A DNA stretch of 52,681 nucleotides from a virus. Numbering within the stretch: position 1 is the first letter of the stretch; each line of letters opens with the position of its first letter. The notes beneath the pieces are model-generated. The model saw only the letters and a list, made by a program, of their open reading frames with translations. It did not search any database and had not been told where the DNA came from. Below, in pieces: positions 30,711 through 39,672 of this stretch. The position numbers were made by a program, and so were the translations under genes. The stretch lies in IMG/VR virus record IMGVR_UViG_3300030060_001275, positions 1-52,681 of that record. One strand, given 5' to 3'.

Positions 30711-31928
30711 TTGGAACAAATAGCTCTGTTAAAAAGCCTATTAAATAAAGATTTTTATGATGAGTATAAAGGAGATAAATGCCCTCATAGAATATTTAGC
30801 AAACAGTTTGGTGTAATAAAGACAGTGATTGACGCTGCTATGAAAAAGTACAATAGAGACTTAACTGTGGGTGAAATTGAGGGTTTGTTTTTAGCACATC
30901 ATCAACGAGGTATTACTACTGCGGAAAAAGAAGAGTTTAAATCTATCTTTTTTAAATTACGCAAAGAAGATCCCATAGGTAAAGATGTAGCTGACGAGAT
31001 ATTGTCTAAACTATTTCAGATAGATATAAGTGAAGAGTTGTATGCGTTATCTTTTGCTTATGCTAATGATGATAATCAATCATTAGAGCCACTGCGAAAA
31101 CTCGTGCAAAGACATCGTGATGATTTTTTACCTGATTTAAATATAGAATGGGATGATTTAGAAGTTGAAACACTGATTGAAAAAAACGATCTTGAAACTA
31201 GATGGCATTTTAATTTACCCTCACTAGCGCAGCATGTAGAAGGAGTAAACGCAGGACATCTTATTGTAGGAGGAGCTAGACCTAACACAGGTAAAACATC
31301 TTTCCATGCTTCTTTAGTAGCTGGAACAAATGGATTTGCTCAACAGGGAGCTAAGTGCATCGTGCTATGTAACGAGGAGGCTACACATAGAGTTGGTGCG
31401 CGATATCTTACAGTGGCTAGTGGCATGACCATGAAGGAGGTACGAGATAATCCACGAGAGGCGCAACAAAAATGGGCTAAATTAAAAAACAATATTAAAA
31501 TTAAGGATGCTACTGGGCAGTCTATGCATTGGGTAGAGTTAGTGTGTAAGACTTATAATCCAGATATAGTGGTTTTGGATATGGGAGATAAATATGCCCC
31601 CGATCAGTCACATGAAGGTCTTAAACTTTGTGCTATTCATGCTAGGCAAATTGCTAAAGAATATGAATGTGCAATTTTTTATATGTCTCAGTTAAGTGCT
31701 GAAGCAGAAGGACGTACTACTCTTAATCAATCCATGATGGAGGGCAGTAAGACGGGTAAAGCTAGTGAAGCTGACTTGATGCTACTAATAGCTAAAGATC
31801 CTCCTGTAGAAGGTATGGAAGATGATGGATTTGGCAGGCATATTAATGTAGCTAAAAATAAATTAACTGGGTGGCATGGAAAAATTACATGTCGGTTGGA
31901 TTATTATATAGGCAGGTATGAAGCATGA
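30711..31928 (+). CDS. Replicative DNA helicase, DnaB-like (405 aa, TTG start)
   Basis: RecA-fold helicase: Walker A GGARPNTGKTS around residues 187-197, Walker B DIVVLDMGD, a downstream helix CAIFYMSQLSAEAEG, and the KTGKASEADLMLLI segment typical of DnaB/gp4 helicases. The N-terminal ~170 residues are helical and DnaB-N-like. The TTG start has AGGAG 9 nt upstream. Works with the separate primase and polymerase. Confidence 0.85.
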   Translation: MEQIALLKSLLNKDFYDEYKGDKCPHRIFSKQFGVIKTVIDAAMKKYNRDLTVGEIEGLFLAHHQRGITTAEKEEFKSIFFKLRKEDPIGKDVADEILSKLFQIDISEELYALSFAYANDDNQSLEPLRKLVQRHRDDFLPDLNIEWDDLEVETLIEKNDLETRWHFNLPSLAQHVEGVNAGHLIVGGARPNTGKTSFHASLVAGTNGFAQQGAKCIVLCNEEATHRVGARYLTVASGMTMKEVRDNPREAQQKWAKLKNNIKIKDATGQSMHWVELVCKTYNPDIVVLDMGDKYAPDQSHEGLKLCAIHARQIAKEYECAIFYMSQLSAEAEGRTTLNQSMMEGSKTGKASEADLMLLIAKDPPVEGMEDDGFGRHINVAKNKLTGWHGKITCRLDYYIGRYEA

Positions 31929-32419
31929 TTGAAATTTCGGTCAGGGATGATCAACTTATCAAAGCTCGTAATCAGGCTGTTGAAATGGGCAAACTTCATA
32001 ACAGTATTACTAAAGGACAAGGCAATGTCGCAGGATTTATAGGTGAAATAATAACTGCTGAATTGTGTAATGCTACACAGGAAAATACTTACGATTATGA
32101 TTTAGTGTTAATCAATGGTGAAACTATAGATGTAAAAACAAAAAGAACATCAGTTACTCCTTTACCACATTACGATTGTAGCGTAGCTAAGTTAAGCACT
32201 CATCAGAAATGTGACAATTTTGCATTCGTGCGAGTAAAGAATGATTACAGTGTGGCATGGTTTTTAGGCATGATTCCTCGCTCGACTTACTACGAAATAT
32301 CACGATTTATGAATAAAGGAGACATAGATCCTGACAATGGATATGTTGTTAAATCTGCATGTTACAATTTATCAATCGAAGATTTATGGAAGGCATCAAT
32401 ACATGAAAGTAGTTCTTGA
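31925..32419 (+). CDS. Putative PD-(D/E)XK nuclease (164 aa)
   Basis: A nuclease-like core reads GFIGEIITAEL (E41), YDYDLVLINGE (D57/D59) and TIDVKTKRT (D69-V-K71), the order of PD-(D/E)XK enzymes. It lies between helicase and DNA polymerase with 4-nt and 17-nt overlaps. Possible roles are host DNA breakdown or replication-fork processing. Motif spacing supports the fold; activity is inferred. Confidence 0.6.
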   Translation: MIEISVRDDQLIKARNQAVEMGKLHNSITKGQGNVAGFIGEIITAELCNATQENTYDYDLVLINGETIDVKTKRTSVTPLPHYDCSVAKLSTHQKCDNFAFVRVKNDYSVAWFLGMIPRSTYYEISRFMNKGDIDPDNGYVVKSACYNLSIEDLWKASIHESSS

Positions 32420-34460
32420 TGTAGAAAATACGGCAATTAAAAAAGATGGAAAATTACATCTTGATCCCTTTGAACCACAAAATAGTTTAGTCATGGTGGG
32501 TATACAGATTGAGGGAAAAGAGCCTATGCATTGGACGTTTGATCATAAGCAATATTCTTTAGATCAATTAGCATGGACTAGAGAACAAGACTGTAAAGAA
32601 ATACAGGATATATTAGATAAAACTACTTTACTTATTGCCCACAATGCTTCACATGATTTGTTATGGATTTGGCAGACAGGTTTTACTTACGCTGGTGCAG
32701 TATGGGACACCATGCTTGCAGAATACGTTCTACAAAGAGCTATCAAAGAGCCTTTATCTCTTGAGGCAGTGGCGGAGCGTAGAGATTTACCAATAAAGAA
32801 ACAAGATACACTGAAAAAGTACCTAAAGGATGGGTACACTGTGGATAAAATACCACACGAAGAGCTTAAAGCTTATCTATATGATGATCTTAGAGCTACG
32901 ATGGCACTTTACTATGATCAGTCTACCGATATGAGAGATAAAAATAATTCTGGTTTATCTGGTGTAATTGATCTTACTATGGAGACATGTAGAGTATTAG
33001 CTAAAATATATCAAAATGGGTTTACTGTAGATAAAAATGCCTTAGAAAGCGTTAAGACACAGTTTGAGCAAGAAAAAATACAGCTACAAAAAGAGTTACA
33101 GGATAGTGTTCGTGAGCTTATGGGGGACACACCTATAAATCTTAATTCTCCTGAGCAATTATCTTGGGTAATTTATTCACGCAAACCACGCAACAAAACT
33201 CAGTGGGCTAACGATGTACAGCCTTATATGAAAGCAGAAGAGTTTAAAAAGTTTGTAAATTCTTCGTCTATGCCTGTACGCAAAACAAAGGCAGGTAAGT
33301 GTAAAGCTTGTCGTGGTAATGGTACTTATTATAAGGTAAAGAAAGATGGCAGTAATTTTAAAAATAGTAGTAAATGCTCTACATGCTTAGGCAGAGGATA
33401 CATCCTAACAGAGCTTCCCAAATTGGCAGGCTTAAAATTTAGTGCGCCTAGTGTGGATTGGCACAGTGCAAATGGATTTAGCACAGGAAAACTTAATTTA
33501 GAATTTTTAGAACGTGTAGCTAAATCTAAAGGAATGAACGAAGCGGTAGATTTTTTATTTAAGATACGTAGATTAAGTGCTGTAGATACCTATCTCAGTA
33601 GTTTTGTAGAGGGTATTAAAAACTTTCTCAAACCAGATGGGCTGTTACATGTAAGGTTGTTACAGCATCGTACTGCTACTGGTAGGTTTAGTGGTGCAGA
33701 TCCTAATATGCAGAACATGCCAAGGGGTGGCACATTTCCTGTGAAAAAAGTTTTTGTGTCTCGTTGGGATGGTGGCAAGATTATGGAAGCTGACTTTGCT
33801 CAGCTAGAATTTAGAGTCGCGGCATTTTTGTCGCAGGATCAAGTGGCAATGAAAGAAGTATCGGAGGGTTTTGATGTCCACTCATACACCGCACAAGTCA
33901 TTTCGGAAGCGGGTCAGGCGATTAGCAGGCAGGAGGCGAAAGCACACACATTTGCACCGTTATATGGAGCAACTGGATACGGAAGAACATCAGCAGAAGC
34001 CAGATACTACGAACACTTTACAGAAAAGTACAAAGGAATAGCTAAATGGCATCAGAATTTAGCAAAAGAAGTTCTTACGTTTAGAAAAATTACCACGCCT
34101 AGTGGTAGAGAATTTTCTTTTCCTAACATAAAAAGAAGAACTAATGGTACTATTACAAACTTTACCGCTGTTAAAAATTATCCTGTTCAATCTTTTGCTA
34201 CCGCAGATATAGTTCCTGTGGTCTTACTGGAAATGGATAAAAAATTAATTAATTTGAGATCTATGATAGTAAATTCAGTGCATGATTCTATAGTAATTGA
34301 TATTCATCCAGATGAAATGAATCAGGTAAGTAACATTATTAATGATTTAAACAGTGAGCTAAAAGATCTTATAGACAAAAGATTTGACATTAATTTTAAT
34401 GTTCCCCTTTTACTTGAAGCAAAAGTTGGTGTAAACTGGCTTGAGCAAATGGAGGTCTGA
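32403..34460 (+). CDS. Family A DNA polymerase with DnaJ-type zinc fingers (685 aa)
   Basis: Start at the ATG at 32403. The 3'-5' exonuclease half begins LDVENT (D6, E8) with HNASHD near 80-85. The polymerase half carries motif A EADFAQLEFR (D464), motif B RQEAKAHTFAPLYGATGYG and motif C SVHDS (H627-D628). Between them residues 300-332 hold CKACRGNG and CSTCLGRG, two CxxCxGxG modules as in the DnaJ central domain. This insertion is the hallmark reported for phage HMO-2011. It replicates the phage genome; the finger may bind DNA or a partner. Confidence 0.92.
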   Translation: MKVVLDVENTAIKKDGKLHLDPFEPQNSLVMVGIQIEGKEPMHWTFDHKQYSLDQLAWTREQDCKEIQDILDKTTLLIAHNASHDLLWIWQTGFTYAGAVWDTMLAEYVLQRAIKEPLSLEAVAERRDLPIKKQDTLKKYLKDGYTVDKIPHEELKAYLYDDLRATMALYYDQSTDMRDKNNSGLSGVIDLTMETCRVLAKIYQNGFTVDKNALESVKTQFEQEKIQLQKELQDSVRELMGDTPINLNSPEQLSWVIYSRKPRNKTQWANDVQPYMKAEEFKKFVNSSSMPVRKTKAGKCKACRGNGTYYKVKKDGSNFKNSSKCSTCLGRGYILTELPKLAGLKFSAPSVDWHSANGFSTGKLNLEFLERVAKSKGMNEAVDFLFKIRRLSAVDTYLSSFVEGIKNFLKPDGLLHVRLLQHRTATGRFSGADPNMQNMPRGGTFPVKKVFVSRWDGGKIMEADFAQLEFRVAAFLSQDQVAMKEVSEGFDVHSYTAQVISEAGQAISRQEAKAHTFAPLYGATGYGRTSAEARYYEHFTEKYKGIAKWHQNLAKEVLTFRKITTPSGREFSFPNIKRRTNGTITNFTAVKNYPVQSFATADIVPVVLLEMDKKLINLRSMIVNSVHDSIVIDIHPDEMNQVSNIINDLNSELKDLIDKRFDINFNVPLLLEAKVGVNWLEQMEV

Positions 34461-34461
34461 A

Positions 34462-35343
34462 ATGACAACAACAACAGATATTGCAACATTAAATACTGCT
34501 AACTTTGCAGAAATGGCGCAGGCTATGGGCATAGGCGCGGATATGAGTAGCTCATCTAAAGCGTCCACATTGCCTAGACTAAGAATATGGAACTCTTCTG
34601 TTATGGGACAGGTAGAAGTTAAAGGCAAAATGAAGAACATGGAGATCATACCTGCTGGTATGTATCGTCTTCAAAAAGCTGATGATTCTTTTGTGTACGC
34701 AGAAAGTATAGAGATACGAGTTTTTGTTCAGCGATTTATGTACAAAAGATACAACGCAGAAGAAAAGACGTATGAAAAAACTGTTATGGCGGAAGATCTT
34801 AATGGCGATTTAAAGGACAACACTGGAAAATTTAACTGTGGTAAACCTGCTGGTTATATTGATAACTGGGGAGATTTACCAAAAGACCGTCAGGATTTTC
34901 TGAAACAGATTAAACGTGTGCGCGTTTTGTTGGGAGAGGTTAAGTTAATTAATCCTGTGGATAGAGAAGGAAATGAAGTTTCTTTAGATATTTCTCCATT
35001 TATTTGGGAGATTGATAACAAAGAAGCATTCAAGACTATGGGTGCTCCCTTTAACACTATGGGCAAACAAAAGCGTCTACCAGTGCAGCATTGGATTAAA
35101 TGCGGCGCAGAAGAGCGTAGTTTGGCTACTGGAGCTTCTTTCTTTTTACCTACTCAAACAGTTGATCTAAACAATAATATAGAATTACAAGAAGCTGATC
35201 AAAAAACATTCGCAGATTTTCTTGAGTGGATTGGTAATTATAATCAGTATATTGTTAACTCCTACAATGAAAAAGTAGTAGAAACTGTTTCACAAGAGGA
35301 TGCTGATTTAGTAGATCAGTATATTGATATCGAAGGAGAGTGA
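34462..35343 (+). CDS. Putative single-stranded DNA-binding-type protein (293 aa)
   Basis: The ATG at 34462 follows GGAGG by 8 nt. The N-terminal part is Thr/Ser-rich; the middle is beta-rich (PAGMYRLQKADDSFVYAESI, RVFVQRFMYKRYNAEEKTYE). The last ~20 residues are acidic (EDADLVDQYIDIEGE), the kind of tail SSB proteins use for partners. Its place between polymerase and exonuclease fits an SSB/gp2.5 analogue. No diagnostic motif, so this is inference. Confidence 0.45.
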   Translation: MTTTTDIATLNTANFAEMAQAMGIGADMSSSSKASTLPRLRIWNSSVMGQVEVKGKMKNMEIIPAGMYRLQKADDSFVYAESIEIRVFVQRFMYKRYNAEEKTYEKTVMAEDLNGDLKDNTGKFNCGKPAGYIDNWGDLPKDRQDFLKQIKRVRVLLGEVKLINPVDREGNEVSLDISPFIWEIDNKEAFKTMGAPFNTMGKQKRLPVQHWIKCGAEERSLATGASFFLPTQTVDLNNNIELQEADQKTFADFLEWIGNYNQYIVNSYNEKVVETVSQEDADLVDQYIDIEGE

Positions 35344-35346
35344 TTA

Positions 35347-36222
35347 GTGAATCACCCTGCGGAGATAAAGATTCACAAATACCTTGAGGATGTTCGTAAA
35401 GGGAAACGTGGCATGTCGAGTGCCACTATTACTCGCATTGTCAAGGATGTGAAAGAAGCTGTTGCAAAACAGTTTAATCAAAAGGAGCGCACCTTCGGGT
35501 TGCGTATGTCCAATATCGGTAGACCTTATTGCCAGTTATGGTTTGATAAGAATAAACCGAAGGAGGGCATAGACATGCCTGCTAACTTCCTGATGAACAT
35601 GATGATTGGTGACATCGTGGAAGCAGTCTTCAAAGGAGTGTTGACTGAAGCAGGCGTGGATTTTAGTGACGGGCATAAATCCACACTAGAAGCAGGAAAG
35701 CATAAGATTGATGGTACACACGACTTAATTACTAACAATAGAGTTGATGATATTAAGTCTGCATCTCCTTGGTCTTACAAAAATAAGTTTAAGGACTATG
35801 CCACACTTAAAGAGCACGATTCGTTTGGCTACATAGGTCAGTTAGCAGGATACGCTGAAGCTCTGGGTGTAGAAGCCGGGGGATGGTGGGTATTAAATAA
35901 AGCTACTGGAGAATTTAAATACGTATCTGCTTGGGACATGGCTGTTGAGCAGAGTGACATTATTAAAGAAATAGAAAAAAAAGTAGATAAATTAGAAAAT
36001 AACGTGTTTGAACGCTGCTTTCAGCCCGTAGAAGAAACCTTCCGTAAAAAACCAACAGGAAATAAAATACTGTCAGGAGAATGTGGATGGTGTAGATATC
36101 GTTTTCAGTGTTGGCCCTCTCTTCAAGAGCTACCCTCACTTCCATCACAGGCAAAAGAACCACCTATGGTTGGATATATTGAGATAGCTGATGAGTATAA
36201 AACAAAACAAAAAACGCTATAA
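35347..36222 (+). CDS. Cas4/RecB-like exonuclease with Fe-S cysteines (291 aa)
   Basis: GTG start after GGAG. The PD-(D/E)XK core has DGTHD (D122, D126), VDDIKS (D135-I-K137) and QLAGY (165-169). Cys62 plus C246, C249 and C255 (CGWCRYRFQC) match the four-cysteine cluster of Cas4/AddB nucleases. It probably resects DNA ends for recombination-dependent replication or degrades host DNA. Overlaps the resolvase by 32 nt. Confidence 0.75.
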   Translation: MNHPAEIKIHKYLEDVRKGKRGMSSATITRIVKDVKEAVAKQFNQKERTFGLRMSNIGRPYCQLWFDKNKPKEGIDMPANFLMNMMIGDIVEAVFKGVLTEAGVDFSDGHKSTLEAGKHKIDGTHDLITNNRVDDIKSASPWSYKNKFKDYATLKEHDSFGYIGQLAGYAEALGVEAGGWWVLNKATGEFKYVSAWDMAVEQSDIIKEIEKKVDKLENNVFERCFQPVEETFRKKPTGNKILSGECGWCRYRFQCWPSLQELPSLPSQAKEPPMVGYIEIADEYKTKQKTL

Positions 36223-36658
36223 TGCAATTAAGCATGGATATAAATCTGGACTAGAACACACGGTTCTTATGTCTTTAAAAAATAGAAAGTGTAATGCTAA
36301 ATACGAATGTTTAAAAATAGAGTGGGAGGAGTTGAACTACAGAACATACACTCCTGATTTTTTGTTACCAAATGGAATATTAATTGAAACTAAAGGCAGA
36401 TTTACTTCCGAAGATCGAAAAAAACATCTACAAATATCTAAGCAACATCCTACTTTGGACATAAGATTTGTATTTACAAATAGTAAAGCAAAAATTCGTA
36501 AAGGTTCTAAAACAACTTATGGTATGTGGTGTAATAAATATGGTTTTTTGTATGCGGATAAAGATGTTCCACAAGATTGGATTACAGAAAGAAAAAAAGC
36601 TGTTAAGATTATGCCTAAAGAGTTTGTAAAGTTTCCACTATGTAAAATTAAGAGGTAG
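36191..36658 (+). CDS. T7 endonuclease I-type Holliday junction resolvase (155 aa)
   Basis: Active-site layout SGLE (E22), YTPDFLLPNG (D56) and IETKG (E66, K68) mirrors T7 gp3 (E20, D55, E65, K67). Length is close to the 149 aa of T7 gp3. It resolves branched DNA before packaging. Strong assignment. Confidence 0.9.
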   Translation: MSIKQNKKRYNAIKHGYKSGLEHTVLMSLKNRKCNAKYECLKIEWEELNYRTYTPDFLLPNGILIETKGRFTSEDRKKHLQISKQHPTLDIRFVFTNSKAKIRKGSKTTYGMWCNKYGFLYADKDVPQDWITERKKAVKIMPKEFVKFPLCKIKR

Positions 36659-36662
36659 TTAT

Positions 36663-37040
36663 ATGAGTAATAATAGCAAAGAAATTTTTCATTCTTCTTT
36701 TGCTGTGGTCATTGACCCAGAATTTGAAAAAGGAGAATGGACAGGTAATGTGTCAGCAAGTATTGAGGAAGATTTACAAGGTGATCTTTCTGAAGATGAA
36801 GCAGAAAAAATACTTAAAGTGTGTGCCATGATTGCGTCTACTTTGCATTTAATGGAAGAAGAGCCAGAATTTTTAGATTTTTTAACTAACTATTTTAATA
36901 AACATTTTTCAAAAAAATTAGAAAAGATTTATGAAGTAGAATTAGAAGAACCTAAAAAGGAAAGTCCTGTGTTTACTCGTAGTTCTGACGGCAAAGTCAT
37001 TACTTTAAACTTTAATACAAAAACATTTGGAAGTGCATAA
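36663..37040 (+). CDS. Acidic hypothetical protein (125 aa)
   Basis: MSNNSKEIFHSSFAVVIDPE, acidic middle (SIEEDLQGDLSEDEAEKILK), helical region, basic end. SD GAGG present. Stop overlaps the next start (TAATG). No family recognised. Confidence 0.55.
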   Translation: MSNNSKEIFHSSFAVVIDPEFEKGEWTGNVSASIEEDLQGDLSEDEAEKILKVCAMIASTLHLMEEEPEFLDFLTNYFNKHFSKKLEKIYEVELEEPKKESPVFTRSSDGKVITLNFNTKTFGSA

Positions 37041-37369
37041 TGAGTGATTCAGAAAGTTTTGAAAAAATACATGCTATGGGAGATGTATTTGATGACGTTT
37101 TTGAAGATACAGAAGATAGATTTTTTGATGAGGTAAATAAACCAGAGCATTACAACTCAGGAACGATTGAAACCTTTGTTTACATTTGTGATGTGATGAG
37201 ATTCTTTCATCCATTAGCACCCATATGGGGATGTCATTGGCAAGTGCTCAAGTATTTAAGCACACGCTTATGGAGTAAAGGTGATGCTATTACCAATGCT
37301 AAAAAAGCCCGTTGGTATCTTAATAAAATGATTGAGATGATGGAAGAAACTGAAGGGAAACATTGGTAG
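37040..37369 (+). CDS. DUF3310 / T7 gp1.7-like protein (109 aa)
   Basis: NKPEHYNSGTIETFVYIC, then a central HWQVLKYLSTRLWSKGDAIT and KKARWYLNKMIEMMEE match DUF3310, the family of T7 gp1.7, a nucleotide kinase-like protein in dTMP metabolism. Its place beside ribonucleotide reductase fits nucleotide supply. An acidic N-terminal extension of ~30 residues precedes the domain. Confidence 0.75.
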   Translation: MSDSESFEKIHAMGDVFDDVFEDTEDRFFDEVNKPEHYNSGTIETFVYICDVMRFFHPLAPIWGCHWQVLKYLSTRLWSKGDAITNAKKARWYLNKMIEMMEETEGKHW

Positions 37370-37554
37370 TGCCACAAGAAATTGAAGTAAAGGTTGACTT
37401 AGATTTTAATGTAGATATAACTGAAGTTTCTCCGGGACAAAGAAATGAAGATGGAATTATAGAGATCATCAAAGATGTGCTAGATTCGTGTGTCTATGAT
37501 ATTCCGGGTGCAGAGCTTAAAAAATTTGGAATTATAATTGAAGGATTGGATTGA
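37369..37554 (+). CDS. Small acidic protein (61 aa, GTG start)
   Basis: VPQEIEVKVDLDFNVDITEV, then EDGIIEIIKDVLDSCVYDIP. The GTG overlaps the previous stop; a TTG 6 nt earlier is an alternative start closer to AGGGA. Encoded just before nrdA with TGATG coupling. Unknown. Confidence 0.5.
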   Translation: MPQEIEVKVDLDFNVDITEVSPGQRNEDGIIEIIKDVLDSCVYDIPGAELKKFGIIIEGLD

Positions 37555-39332
37555 TGAAATATCCTATCGATTACTTAGGTATTGAAATAGATATAAATAA
37601 AGACAAAGAGCTTAGTGATCAAGCCATGTCTTTACTTAAAGATTATTATATGATTGACAAAGAAACTAAAGCACAAGAAGCATTTGCTCGTGCAGCAGTT
37701 GCGTATTGTGAAGGAGATCTAGATTTTGCACAACGTATTTATAATTACGCTAGCAATCAATGGTTTATGTTTGCTTCTCCTGTATTGTCTAATGCACCAA
37801 GACATGGAGAAAACATTAAAGGTCTTCCTATCTCTTGTTTCCTTACTTACGTTGACGATACTCTTGAATCTCTTATCTCCCACAATGCAGAAGTCGCATG
37901 GCTTTCTGTCAAAGGGGGAGGTGTGGGAGGACACTGGTCTGATGTACGACCAGTAAGTGATAAAGCACCGGGTGTTATACCTTTTATGAAGGTCGTTGAT
38001 TCACAGATGACAGCCTACAAGCAGGGCAAGACACGTAAAGGTAGTTATGCCGCATACCTTGACATATCACATCCTGAGATTATAGAATTTATTAAGTTTA
38101 AATATCCTACTGGTGGGGATGCAAATCGTAAGTGTTATAATTTATTTAACGCAGTTAATATTACAGATGCTTTTATGGAGGCAGTACAACGTGGAGAACA
38201 ATGGGAATTACGATGCCCTGATTCAGGAGCTATCAGATCTACAATCCAAGCTAGAGAGTTGTGGCAACGAATACTTGAAGCTCGTTTCAAAACAGGGTCA
38301 CCTTATCTTAACTTCATCGACACAGCCAACAGAGGGCTTCCAGAGTCTCAACGATCACTTGGCCTTACAATTAGAGGCTCTAACTTATGCAATGAAATCC
38401 ATCTCGCTACATCTGAAGAACGCACAGCAGTTTGCTGTCTCTCCTCAGTCAACCTTGAAAAGTGGGATGAATGGAAAGACACCAGAATGGTGCAAGACTT
38501 GGTACGACTCTTGGACAACGTCCTTAAATTCTTTATCCGACATGCTCCAGAAGAAATAGAGAAGGCTAAATACAGTGCGTACATGGAAAGATCAATTGGC
38601 CTTGGAGCAATGGGCTTTCACGGCTACTTGCAAAACAAAGGAATTGCTTGGGAGTCTCGACAAGCAACAGGCCAAAATTATCAAATGTTTAAACGCATTA
38701 AAGAAGCTGCTCTTGAATCAACCTATGAGCTTGGTAAGGAAAGAGGTGAGTGTCCTGATATGGCGGGTACAGGGAGGCGTAATGCTCACCTACTTGCGAT
38801 TGCTCCGAATGCTAACTCGTCAATCATTTGTGGCTGCTCAGCGTCTATTGAGCCTATCAAGTCGAATGCATACACGCACAGAACTCGTGCAGGGGCGCAT
38901 TTGGTTAAGAACAAAGCCTTAGAAAAAGTGTTGGAGGAGCACGGTGAGAATACAGAGGAAACGTGGAAGAGCATCATTAGCAGCGAGGGGTCTGTCCAGC
39001 ATCTGGACTTCCTCACGGATCACGAAAAAAGCGTTTTCAAAACAGCCTTTGAACTGGATCAAGCGTGGGTTGTTGAACATGCGGCTAAGAGACAGGAGTT
39101 TATATGTCAGGGGCAATCAGTAAATCTGTTTTTTCCTGCTGGTGTAGAGCCTAAATACCCTAATGCAGTGCATATGAAAGCGTGGAAAGACGGGCTTAAA
39201 GGCTTGTATTATCTACGCACTAATGCCGGTGTGTCTGCTGATAAAGTAGGCAAATCTATTGCACGTAATGCTTTAAAAGATTTTGCTCAAGAGATAGGTA
39301 AAGAAAATGAGTGCCTCTCATGTCAAGGATAA
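37554..39332 (+). CDS. nrdA: Ribonucleotide reductase class I alpha subunit (592 aa)
   Basis: Reduces ribonucleotides to deoxyribonucleotides. Visible elements: substrate-site block FASPVLSNAPRHG, KGGGVGGHWSDVRP, active-site SNLCNEI and CCLSSVNL, the radical-transfer tyrosine pair KGLYYLRT, and the C-terminal redox pair ECLSCQG. The N-terminal ATP-cone of cellular NrdA is absent, so dATP feedback is probably lost, as in several phages. The zinc-ribbon gene overlaps its 3' end. Confidence 0.9.
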   Translation: MKYPIDYLGIEIDINKDKELSDQAMSLLKDYYMIDKETKAQEAFARAAVAYCEGDLDFAQRIYNYASNQWFMFASPVLSNAPRHGENIKGLPISCFLTYVDDTLESLISHNAEVAWLSVKGGGVGGHWSDVRPVSDKAPGVIPFMKVVDSQMTAYKQGKTRKGSYAAYLDISHPEIIEFIKFKYPTGGDANRKCYNLFNAVNITDAFMEAVQRGEQWELRCPDSGAIRSTIQARELWQRILEARFKTGSPYLNFIDTANRGLPESQRSLGLTIRGSNLCNEIHLATSEERTAVCCLSSVNLEKWDEWKDTRMVQDLVRLLDNVLKFFIRHAPEEIEKAKYSAYMERSIGLGAMGFHGYLQNKGIAWESRQATGQNYQMFKRIKEAALESTYELGKERGECPDMAGTGRRNAHLLAIAPNANSSIICGCSASIEPIKSNAYTHRTRAGAHLVKNKALEKVLEEHGENTEETWKSIISSEGSVQHLDFLTDHEKSVFKTAFELDQAWVVEHAAKRQEFICQGQSVNLFFPAGVEPKYPNAVHMKAWKDGLKGLYYLRTNAGVSADKVGKSIARNALKDFAQEIGKENECLSCQG

Positions 39333-39513
39333 AGATAGAAGTCATTGTGAATTAGTTTGTTCTATATGTCACTGTGAATTTGATATCGAATGTGAAGGAG
39401 GAATAGACGGATATATAGGTATACTACCCATGTCTTTATGCCCTATGTGCTTCTCAGGAATGGATATGTTTTTTACTGAATTACATGGTTGTGGAGATGA
39501 AGATGATCATTAA
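39307..39513 (+). CDS. Zinc-ribbon-like small protein between nrdA and nrdB (68 aa)
   Basis: HCELVCSICHCEFDIECEGG, then IDGYIGILPMSLCPMCFSGM: CxxCxC and CPMC pairs separated by ~26 residues suggest a zinc ribbon. It overlaps nrdA by 26 nt. It could assist reductase reduction or assembly by location, but it lacks a glutaredoxin fold. Function inferred only. Confidence 0.6.
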   Translation: MSASHVKDKDRSHCELVCSICHCEFDIECEGGIDGYIGILPMSLCPMCFSGMDMFFTELHGCGDEDDH

Positions 39514-39584
39514 GTCGCAAATAAAATTATTTAATTACGTCAACAAGTTAACGATTTCAAAGAAAAAGTAACAAAAGTCAAGAC

Positions 39585-39612
39585 TTGACATATTTTTTAA
39601 TATGCGTATAAC
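39585..39612 (+). promoter_or_regulatory. Promoter upstream of nrdB
   Basis: TTGACA (39585-39590), 16-bp spacer, TATAAC (39607-39612) followed by TACT. Same class as the leftward promoters. A terminator lies only ~6 nt after the expected start site. Confidence 0.65.
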
Positions 39613-39624
39613 TACTCTCCTGTT

Positions 39625-39647
39625 GCCCACTTCGGTGGGCTTTTTTT
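39625..39647 (+). terminator. Intrinsic terminator in the nrdB leader
   Basis: GCCCAC-TTCG-GTGGGC then seven T, 25 nt before the nrdB start. It would end both nrdA readthrough and the adjacent promoter's transcript unless overridden. Confidence 0.9.
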
Positions 39648-39672
39648 ACGTTATAAAATGGAGCTATAAAAA

